This document shows positions 8,144 to 15,447 of a DNA stretch of 64,000 nucleotides, piece by piece (position 1 is the first letter of the stretch; each line of letters starts with the position of its first letter). The stretch comes from Saltatorellus ferox (GTDB taxonomy: Bacteria; Planctomycetota; UBA1135; GCA-002686595): NCBI GenBank assembly GCA_007751475.1, contig CP036434.1, forward strand, positions 5,089,524-5,153,523, given 5' to 3'. Below the pieces are notes generated by a model. It searched no databases. It saw only the letters and a program-made list of their open reading frames with translations, and was not told the DNA's origin. The position numbers and the translations under genes were made by a program.

Positions 8144-9703
8144 ATGGCTTCTCTCTCTTACCTCCTCACGGCGGCCGCGCTCACCAGTTCCCTGGCCAGC
8201 GCCGACATTCTCATCGGCCGCGTCACGGACACCCTGGGCAACCCGGTTCCCCAGACGAACCTCGACGTATTCGATGCGGCCACCGGGAACGAGCTGACCC
8301 TGACCGGAGACTTCACGGCCCCCGACGGCTCCTTCGCGCTCGTGGTCCCCGCGGGCACCTACGACGTGGTCGCGCTTCCGCCCGTGCCTCCGACGACGAC
8401 GCTGGTGGGTCAACAGGTCGACAACGTGGTGGTCGCGGGAACCCTGAACCTCGGCACGATCGTGCTGGAGCCGGGGGTCGTGTTGACGGGCCGGGCCCTC
8501 CGCCCTGGCGGCACGCCGGCCGTGGGCGCGGACCTGGAGGGGCGCAACCTGACGACCAACCGCAGCGTCGTTCTCAGCGTGGTCAAGACCGATACCAACG
8601 GCTTCTTCTCCACGACGGCACCCGCCGGCCCCTTCCGGCTCTCGATCGACCCTGGCATCGACCTGCCGCTGGCCGCCCCCACCCTTCTGGAGCTCGACCT
8701 CGGGGCCACGACCGCCCTCGGAAACATCCAGCTGGCCGCTGGCCACTACCTCACCGTCACGGCCCTGCGTCCCAACGGAACGCCCGTGGTGAACGCCGAC
8801 CTGGACGTGCTCGACTCCGTGACCGGCGTGAAGCTTCTGACCTCCAACGACAACACGAACGCGGCTGGCGTCGCGAGCTTCGTGGTTCCCACCGGCACCT
8901 TCGACCTCGAGGTCTGCGCCCCGACCGCCATGCGGCTCGTGCCCCAGCTCCTCCCGGGCGTCGTGGTCAACGGCCCCACGAACGCGGGTACCGTCACGGT
9001 TCCGAGCGGCGCGCACCTCTTCGGCTCGGTGCGCAACGCAGCGGGCTCGCTCGTGCCGGACATCGACATCGATCTGTTCTTGCCCGGAACGAACACGAAG
9101 GTCCTCACCTGCGATGACGATACGAACCTCGCGGGTCAGTACCGAACGACCGTTCCCTTCGGCACCTTCGACGTGCTCTTCGAGGACGTCCGCAGCGACT
9201 GCCCTGAGTCCGTGCTCGTCTCGAACGTGACGATCTCCGCCGACACGAACCTCGACGCGAACATGACGGGCCCCGGGCTCGGATGCCGCTACTGCATGCC
9301 TGGCATCGCGAACAGCGCGGGCCGCGCCGCGCTCATGGACGCCTCGGGCAGCGCCTCCGTCGCCCAGAACAACGTCACCCTGATCGCCCGTGACCTTCCG
9401 CCCCTGGTGTTCGGCTTCTTCCTGCTCTCCAGGAACCAGGGCAACGTCGCCCAGCCCGGCACCAGCGCCGGCATCCTCTGCCTGAGCGGAAGCGTGGGCC
9501 GCTACAACCGTCCCAACCAGATCGGCCAGAGCGGAACGGCCGGCATCATCTCGATCCCCATTGACCTGACGCAGACGCCGACCCCCGTGGGCTTCATCTC
9601 GATCCTCCCGGGCGAGACCTGGAACTTCCAGGCCTGGTACCGGGACAACACGGCCGGGGGCAACTCCAACTTCACCACGGGCCTCACGATTGCCTTCCAG
9701 TAG
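8144..9703 (+). CDS. Exported protein: carboxypeptidase-regulatory-like repeats plus WYRD C-terminal domain
   Basis: This 519-residue protein starts with a clear signal peptide, MASLSYLLTAAALTSSLASA. Residues about 20-375 are several beta-sandwich repeats of the carboxypeptidase-regulatory-like type, each with phrases such as GRVTDTLGNPVPQTNLDV and a following D-G-S-F or G-x-F strand. Residues 383-519 form a separate cysteine-containing domain that ends in GETWNFQAWYRD and SNFTTGLTIAF. The same terminal domain ends the protein at 19224. I chose the ATG at 8144 because it gives the signal peptide; earlier in-frame starts would bury it. The protein probably sits on the cell surface or is secreted. 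Its ligand is unknown. Confidence 0.82.
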   Translation: MASLSYLLTAAALTSSLASADILIGRVTDTLGNPVPQTNLDVFDAATGNELTLTGDFTAPDGSFALVVPAGTYDVVALPPVPPTTTLVGQQVDNVVVAGTLNLGTIVLEPGVVLTGRALRPGGTPAVGADLEGRNLTTNRSVVLSVVKTDTNGFFSTTAPAGPFRLSIDPGIDLPLAAPTLLELDLGATTALGNIQLAAGHYLTVTALRPNGTPVVNADLDVLDSVTGVKLLTSNDNTNAAGVASFVVPTGTFDLEVCAPTAMRLVPQLLPGVVVNGPTNAGTVTVPSGAHLFGSVRNAAGSLVPDIDIDLFLPGTNTKVLTCDDDTNLAGQYRTTVPFGTFDVLFEDVRSDCPESVLVSNVTISADTNLDANMTGPGLGCRYCMPGIANSAGRAALMDASGSASVAQNNVTLIARDLPPLVFGFFLLSRNQGNVAQPGTSAGILCLSGSVGRYNRPNQIGQSGTAGIISIPIDLTQTPTPVGFISILPGETWNFQAWYRDNTAGGNSNFTTGLTIAFQ

Positions 9704-11984
9704 GACTTTCTTCGGCCCGGCGCTGGAGTTAGCGCTGGCGCTGGGCCTGATCACGGTCTCCTGCGGAGGCACGGGCGGTGGTCCCCCACCCCTCCTGCCG
9801 CCCTCGGGCGACGTTCCATCGGTCGCGGGCGCCGGAAGCCATCCAGCCCTCGGGCTCGTCACCGCCGCAGCGGGCGAAACCTCGATCCGCGTCGGCTGGC
9901 GCGCCGTGGATCTTCCGACGGACGCGCCCGCGGCGGCGCTCTTCGTGGGCACGGATCCGGACACGCTCCTGGACGAGGCTCCGCGCCCGATCGATCCCGT
10001 CGACCTCCAGGCGACGGTCTCGGGCCTCGCGGAGGACACCACGTACTTCACCAGGCTCGCCTTCGACGACGGGGCCGGCGGATGGGACGCCGCGGGACCG
10101 CGACTGATGACCCGCACGGGAACGCCCGTGCTCGTCCTCTCGGGCGCGGATGCCACGATCGCCGACGGCCTGACGCCCGCCACGGCGTGGCCATCCATCG
10201 AGGAAGGCATCGCCGCTGCGTCCCTCGGTGGCGGCGGGAACGTCTGGGTCAGCGGAGACTTCCAAACGGCCGAGATCACCGTCCCCGCCAGCGTCGATCT
10301 CTACGGGGGCTTCGACGCGACGTTCGAACTCGACGCGAGGGATCCTGCGGGAATGCCGGCGACGATCCAGGGGACCTCGACCTCCTCCGTGATCACCCTG
10401 GCGCGGGCGGACCAGAGCGTGGCCGTACTCGATGGCTTCCGAATCGACGGCTCCGCCAGCAGCGACGCCTGCTTCGAGGTCGACCAGCGCTTCTGTGAAC
10501 TCCGGAGCCTCGCGGGCGGCCGCGCAGGGCGCGGCTTCAAGCTGCGCTCGGCGGACAACAACAACCCGGTCGAGGTCACGATGGTCCGCTGCGCGGCGTC
10601 CGTGTGCATCGCGGGCGGCACGTCGATCTCGGGTGCCTTCGACCTCTACATGGAGGACTGCGCGATGTCCGGCAACGGCCAGGAGGGCCTGACCGCTGAC
10701 AACCTGACGGGGAACGTCGGCGAGGTCTCGCGGGTTTTCGCACGCGACTGCGTGTTCTCGGGGAACGGCTCCGAGGGCTTCGACGTGGACCTCGCCACGT
10801 CCGGCGACGCGGGCTCCGGGCGCTGGGTGATTCGCCTGGAGGACTGCATTTTCTCGGACAACGCGCTCGACGGCTGCCTCATCGACTGCGACTACGAAGG
10901 CGAGCCCGGCTGGTTCGCGCGCTTCGAGATCGAAGGGTGCGAGGCGCGAAGAAACGGCGAGGCGGGCTTCCACCTCGACGTCGATGCCCAGGCGAACTCC
11001 CACGTCCATCGCACCGTGGCGGCGGCCAACCGGGCCGAAGGGATCCTGATCAGCTCGGAGACCGCGCCCGGCACCGTCGTCATCGATACGTCGGCCCTCG
11101 TCGGCAACCAGACCTACGGCGTCCGAACCGAGATGGGAAACGTCGGGCTGCTGCTCTCCCACTGCGTCGTCGCCGGCAATCGCCTGGGCGCCCAGTTCGG
11201 GGGCGTGGCGCCGATCCTCGCCACATCGTCGATCGCTTACCTGCAGCCTGGCCCCTGGTCAGCGAGCGATTCTCACCGGTCCGTCGACACGGTTCAGACC
11301 CAACCGCTGCCTTTCGCGGAGGCTCCGAGCGCACTGTATCCGGTACTCTCGTTCGCAGACGGCGTCGCCACGCTCGCGGTCCAGCCGACCCTCGGTATCG
11401 GCGCGACGGTGGAGCTGAACGACAGCGGCCAGGTGCTCCTCGTGGAGAGCGTCACGGGAACGGAGGTGGGTCTTGCGGACGCTCCGACGGAATCGCTGGC
11501 GCCCGGTGTGCTCGGCTGGTTCGAGTCCGGGAGCGTCGTCGAGGACTGGCGGCTGTCGGGTGGGTCACCGGCCCTCGGTGCAGGGATGGCGCTTCCCGGC
11601 GGCCCGGCGCGCGACGCGGGCATCTTCGGCGCCAGCGTCACGGGCGCTCCCGGACGCCTCGACCTGCAGCCGGTGGACACCTTCTGGTTCGCGGAAACGG
11701 CGCCCACGTGGTCCCGAGCCATCGGCTCCAGCGAGTCACTGGTGCTTCGTTTCGAGGGCGGCACCCTCGACACGTCGACCGGGATGGCGGGCGTCGATGC
11801 CGTCGATGCGGCGGGGAGCCCCGTGCCCATCGGGATCCTCACGGCGGGCAGCGTGGTGATCGTGTCGCCGCCCGGTACCGGCTGGACCACCGGCACCAGG
11901 ATCCAGGTTCACGACTCGCTGCGGACCCTCGATGGACGCGAGCTCTGCGCGTCGGTCGCGATCCCCCTGACCGTCGCTCCCTGA
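9690..11984 (+). CDS. Putative lipoprotein with right-handed parallel beta-helix
   Basis: A 764-residue protein whose only in-frame start after the previous stop is TTG at 9690, overlapping the preceding gene by 14 bases, so it is likely coupled to it. Residues 12-26 (LELALALGLITVSCG) look like a lipoprotein signal with cysteine 25 as the acylated residue, though the lipobox is not ideal. A fibronectin-like segment follows (about 45-150). The central 150-520 region has repeated short strands with G-N-x-x-x-G-F and V-x-x-C motifs typical of right-handed beta-helix (pectate-lyase-like) repeats. The end (about 650-760) has a SwmB/Ig-like phrase. No catalytic residues can be assigned; it may be structural or bind glycan. 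Confidence 0.78.
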   Translation: MPSSRTFFGPALELALALGLITVSCGGTGGGPPPLLPPSGDVPSVAGAGSHPALGLVTAAAGETSIRVGWRAVDLPTDAPAAALFVGTDPDTLLDEAPRPIDPVDLQATVSGLAEDTTYFTRLAFDDGAGGWDAAGPRLMTRTGTPVLVLSGADATIADGLTPATAWPSIEEGIAAASLGGGGNVWVSGDFQTAEITVPASVDLYGGFDATFELDARDPAGMPATIQGTSTSSVITLARADQSVAVLDGFRIDGSASSDACFEVDQRFCELRSLAGGRAGRGFKLRSADNNNPVEVTMVRCAASVCIAGGTSISGAFDLYMEDCAMSGNGQEGLTADNLTGNVGEVSRVFARDCVFSGNGSEGFDVDLATSGDAGSGRWVIRLEDCIFSDNALDGCLIDCDYEGEPGWFARFEIEGCEARRNGEAGFHLDVDAQANSHVHRTVAAANRAEGILISSETAPGTVVIDTSALVGNQTYGVRTEMGNVGLLLSHCVVAGNRLGAQFGGVAPILATSSIAYLQPGPWSASDSHRSVDTVQTQPLPFAEAPSALYPVLSFADGVATLAVQPTLGIGATVELNDSGQVLLVESVTGTEVGLADAPTESLAPGVLGWFESGSVVEDWRLSGGSPALGAGMALPGGPARDAGIFGASVTGAPGRLDLQPVDTFWFAETAPTWSRAIGSSESLVLRFEGGTLDTSTGMAGVDAVDAAGSPVPIGILTAGSVVIVSPPGTGWTTGTRIQVHDSLRTLDGRELCASVAIPLTVAP

Positions 11985-11999
11985 CCGTGATCGAAGGCG

Positions 12000-13295
12000 T
12001 TAGTGCCCCGGGGTCCGCACGGACGTGACCATCGACACGAGCCTCGCCGCCCGCAGCAGCGCGTCGGCCTGGAGGTCGCGGATCGCGGACGCGGCGCGCT
12101 CCATCAGTTCGATGGCGATCAGCGCGCGCAGGCGCTCCCGTTCGACTTCCCCACCACCTGCTTCACGGTAGAGACCGACGAGTTCCTCGATCACCTCGTC
12201 GACCTCTCCCGCTCCGCCCTGGGCCAGCGCGTCGGCCGCCCAGCTCGCGATGTCTTCCTCGGGCGCACCCGGGCGCAGTCCGTCGACCCCGAGGAGCGCC
12301 GCTCCTTCCCCGCGCAGGAGCACGCGATCGGGATGCAGGTCGCCGTGGATCCAGCCGTTCGCCGGGACTTCCAGGGGACGCCAGAGCCAGTCCGGCACGC
12401 GCTGGATACCAGGGATGCCGTTGAGGAGGTCCATGGGTGCGAGTCGACGCTTCGTTCCCGCGTGGGAACCGCTGGCGATCGGCGCCCCATGGAGGCTCGC
12501 CGCAGAGACCATGGCATGATCCATGACCGAGTAGTCGTGGCTGTCGGCCGAGGTCCCGGCCATCCACTCCTCCAGGATCCAGCCGTTGATGGGATCGTGC
12601 CCCACCAGTCGCGGGATCGGCAGTGGCTGCCCCGCGAGCTGGCTGCGCCAGATCGCTGACTGCGCGGCGCACTCACCGGGCAGGATCCGAAGACCGAATT
12701 CGCGGCCGTAGCTCTCGCCAGGGTCTCCGTCGAGGCCGATCCGAACGCGGTAGATGGCACGCCTGGAGTGCTCATAGCGCTTGAGCGAGACCATGGTCCC
12801 ATGGGGCCTCACGGTCCACGGCGAGACGGCGCCGAGACCCTCGATCCAGGCGGCGGTTCGCTCGGTGTCGAGGACGCGAACGGCGCCCCGCAGCTCGGGA
12901 TCCGCGGGGAAGACCCAGAGGCTGGCCATCCGCTCGGGCAGGAGCGCATACGGGCGCAAGGGGGCGCAGGCCGCGCTCACTTTCTCCGCGTAGCGCCCGC
13001 CGACGACGCGGTTCTCCGCGCGGTCACCGAGGTGAGCCTTGTAGGTCACGAAGTGCTCCAGCCCGTGGATGTCGCGGACGGCGTAGGTGGCCGCGCTGGC
13101 CACGCTCGGGCGGTAGCGAGCGTGAACGATGCGCGCCTCGGTGGTGCAGGTCTCGGGGCTCGAGTTCCCCTCGCAGATGCACAGTCGATCGTTCACGAGA
13201 TCCACGAGTTCCGCCTCGGACGGAGGCGCCAGGCGCGGGTCGCCGAGTTCGGCGGGGAGGTAGAGGTCCCTGACGCTGGGGGTGAGGCCGATCAT
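12000..13295 (-). CDS. APH-fold phosphotransferase paralogue with degraded metal site
   Basis: A 431-residue full-length paralogue of the gene at 1251-2558. The two share MIGLT at the start, RYAEK/QLALACAPLRP in the middle and the same domain order. The catalytic loop HGDLHPDRVLL is kept at 317-327, but the downstream metal motif reads LLGVDG at 334-339, where the other copy has LLDLDD. The aspartate expected to bind magnesium is therefore glycine, so the protein may be a pseudokinase or a regulator. The start is set by alignment with the paralogue. It stands alone, convergent with the beta-helix gene, and has a TGTCCA-N5-TGGACA site 222 bases upstream. Confidence 0.82.
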   Translation of the reverse strand: MIGLTPSVRDLYLPAELGDPRLAPPSEAELVDLVNDRLCICEGNSSPETCTTEARIVHARYRPSVASAATYAVRDIHGLEHFVTYKAHLGDRAENRVVGGRYAEKVSAACAPLRPYALLPERMASLWVFPADPELRGAVRVLDTERTAAWIEGLGAVSPWTVRPHGTMVSLKRYEHSRRAIYRVRIGLDGDPGESYGREFGLRILPGECAAQSAIWRSQLAGQPLPIPRLVGHDPINGWILEEWMAGTSADSHDYSVMDHAMVSAASLHGAPIASGSHAGTKRRLAPMDLLNGIPGIQRVPDWLWRPLEVPANGWIHGDLHPDRVLLRGEGAALLGVDGLRPGAPEEDIASWAADALAQGGAGEVDEVIEELVGLYREAGGGEVERERLRALIAIELMERAASAIRDLQADALLRAARLVSMVTSVRTPGH

Positions 13296-13516
13296 GCCGC
13301 AGCTCCCGACCGTGACCGTGGAGCTGAAAAGTGTGAATACCGCATCGTCGAAGAATGAGTCGCCGGGTCGCACGCGGTGCCCATGGGTGCGACGCTGACT
13401 CCACCATCGCAACCGCCATGCCATGGGACCCGGCTCCGTCCCGCGGGCCCCCAGGCACCCTCAGGCGTTCCGAAGATCCATCCTGGCCACGTGGGCCGTC
13501 CAGGATCTGAGCGAGA

Positions 13517-13533
13517 TGTCCACAACCTGGACA
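13517..13533. promoter_or_regulatory. Second copy of TGTCCA-N5-TGGACA inverted repeat
   Basis: TGTCCACAACCTGGACA has the same 6-bp arms and 5-bp spacing as the site at 7983-7999. It lies between the FliD-like gene and the orphan phosphotransferase, upstream of the latter. Sharing with the glycan operon suggests common control of the two phosphotransferase paralogues; this is inference. Confidence 0.4.
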
Positions 13534-13551
13534 CGTGCCCATCGACCCCGG

Positions 13552-15252
13552 TCAGCCGGTCACGTCGAGCCGGAGCCCCAGCGCCCCACCGGGGTCCAGC
13601 TTCTTCACCAGCGACTCCGCCGCGCCCTTCACGGCCTCTTCCAGGAACTCCACGAGCCCTTTCTTTCCCTCCTCGGACCCGAACAGCAGGTCGCTCAACT
13701 CCCCGTCCTTGGCCCTCAGCGCCTTCGCCAGCGCCGCCGAGTCCAGCTCCATGGCGCGGGTCTTGGTGTCGTCGAACGCGGAGAGATTCAGCCCGAGCCC
13801 GGAGACGAGCGTCCCGCTCCCGGAAAGCCTCTGATGCCTCGAAAACGCGCTCCCCACCGAGGTGGAGAGCCTGGAGCGGACCTCCCGCACGTTCGTGGCC
13901 GACACCCCATCCCGCGGCCCGCGCAAAAGAGCGTTGTAGGCATCATGCACCTCCAGCAATGCTCTGCGAACGCCCGCTCGATTCGAGATCGTCGTCGTCT
14001 GCCTGCCGCGCGTGCCCGCGTAGCGCTGGAGGTCGATGCCGAGGGCGCCGAGGAGCCCGGTGTCATCCCCCGAGAGGTCGAACGCCCGGCGCCCGCGACC
14101 AGCGAGCGTGACGGCTCTGGCGTCGTCGACCATCGCGTTAACCTCGCCTGAAGCGCTGATCCTCGCGAGCACGTTGGGAAGGGTGTCGTTCGCGATGTCC
14201 ACGCTGATGGTCTGCCCGTTCACCTGGAAGGAGCCCGACGTCACGCCTGACAGCGAGGCCAGGCTGCCGATGACATCGTCGGCGGACTCTGCGGAGGCCG
14301 CGTCCTCACCTGCCGTGGCCACCGCGCCCCGGAGCTTGACGGCGTCGAGGAAGCCGCTAATGTCGGAGCCGAAGAGGATCGTCGGCGCGGCTCCGACCGT
14401 GTTCTGGGAGAGCGTCACGCGCTCGGTCGTCGCGTCGAATTGAGCCGTGACGCCCGCGCTCGACGCGTTGATCGAGTCGAGCACGTCGAGCAGACTCTCG
14501 CTGGCGGCCACGTCGATGCTGACGCCGTTCAGCACGAAGGTGCCTGCCGAGACGCTGCGACCCGGATCGAATTCGGGCGCCGCGTCTCCCGTTCCATCGA
14601 AGGCCGCGCTGGCCCGGACGCTCGTTCCCACCGACGCGGACACGTCGAGCGCGAACGTGTCGCCCAGCGTGAGCGCGCCGCTCCCGAGCGTGAACTCCAG
14701 GCCACTGGCAAGCGTCTGCGTGCCGCCGCCCGAGCCGAAGGTGAGCGTCTCGATCAAGTCGCCGGAACCGTCCGTCACCTCGATCTCGGCGCTCGTCAGG
14801 CCGAGCAGTGGAACGCCCGTCACTTCGAAGTTCAGCGTCGTGTCGCCGTGGCGTCCGTCGTAGACACCCTCGATGCCCAGCCCGGCGGCGGATCCACCGG
14901 TCCAGTCGGGCGCATGGGTCGAGTAGGACGTAGCCACCGTGTTGACTTCCTCCACGGAGCGCATGGTCGCCGCGGACGCGGGCACCTCGGTGTCATCGAG
15001 AACGAGCTGCCCTGTGGCCATGCCAGCGCGTGCACCGACCGTTCGAGAGGAGACGCGATCGAGCCGACCGAGCTTGCGCACGGCCTCGCCGAGCACGTCG
15101 ACGTCGCCTGCGAGTTCGCTCAGGGCCGAGAGGGTGAGCGTCTCACCGGCCGCCGCCGCCCCACCGCGCGCGCCCGCCGAACCGATGTTCAGCGTCGATC
15201 CGAACGGCCGTGCAAACGGCGTCCATGCTCCAGCGGTCCCCCCTACCCTCAC
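13552..15252 (-). CDS. FliD-like flagellar filament cap / hook-associated protein 2
   Basis: A 566-residue protein with two flagellin-IN-type hook motifs, AGTFVLNGVSIDVAASESLLDVL followed by SINASSAGVTAQFD, and a second GSFQVNGQTISVDIANDTLPNVL. Its C-terminus has the FliD_C pattern: LVSGLGLNLSAFDD, LDSAALAKAL and LSDLLFGSEEGKKGLVEFLEEAV. FliD caps the flagellar filament and folds incoming flagellin. The start is GTG at 15252; a slightly later start is possible. No other flagellar gene is in the window, so it may belong to a dispersed flagellar set or have been recruited to another filament. The family call is fairly sure and the cap role is inferred. Confidence 0.78.
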   Translation of the reverse strand: MRVGGTAGAWTPFARPFGSTLNIGSAGARGGAAAAGETLTLSALSELAGDVDVLGEAVRKLGRLDRVSSRTVGARAGMATGQLVLDDTEVPASAATMRSVEEVNTVATSYSTHAPDWTGGSAAGLGIEGVYDGRHGDTTLNFEVTGVPLLGLTSAEIEVTDGSGDLIETLTFGSGGGTQTLASGLEFTLGSGALTLGDTFALDVSASVGTSVRASAAFDGTGDAAPEFDPGRSVSAGTFVLNGVSIDVAASESLLDVLDSINASSAGVTAQFDATTERVTLSQNTVGAAPTILFGSDISGFLDAVKLRGAVATAGEDAASAESADDVIGSLASLSGVTSGSFQVNGQTISVDIANDTLPNVLARISASGEVNAMVDDARAVTLAGRGRRAFDLSGDDTGLLGALGIDLQRYAGTRGRQTTTISNRAGVRRALLEVHDAYNALLRGPRDGVSATNVREVRSRLSTSVGSAFSRHQRLSGSGTLVSGLGLNLSAFDDTKTRAMELDSAALAKALRAKDGELSDLLFGSEEGKKGLVEFLEEAVKGAAESLVKKLDPGGALGLRLDVTG

Positions 15253-15447
15253 GCGTCCGCCCCCTCAGGCGTGCTCTCGATCCCCCCAAACCTCCGCAGC
15301 ACCCCTCGCGCCGCGACAGGACCCATCGACCGCTCCACTCCGGCGATCCGAGCGGATCCTGGCGCGTGACTCCGGGTGCGACGGGTGCGTCCTGCAACGA
15401 TTCAGTAGCGCCACGGGGCGAGACACCGATCCCGCGCCCGACCGGGG

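Noticed and set aside
7823..10279. Upstream extension of the COG4671 glycosyltransferase frame
   Set aside because: This part is antisense to the exported protein at 8144 and the beta-helix gene. The true start is at 7822.
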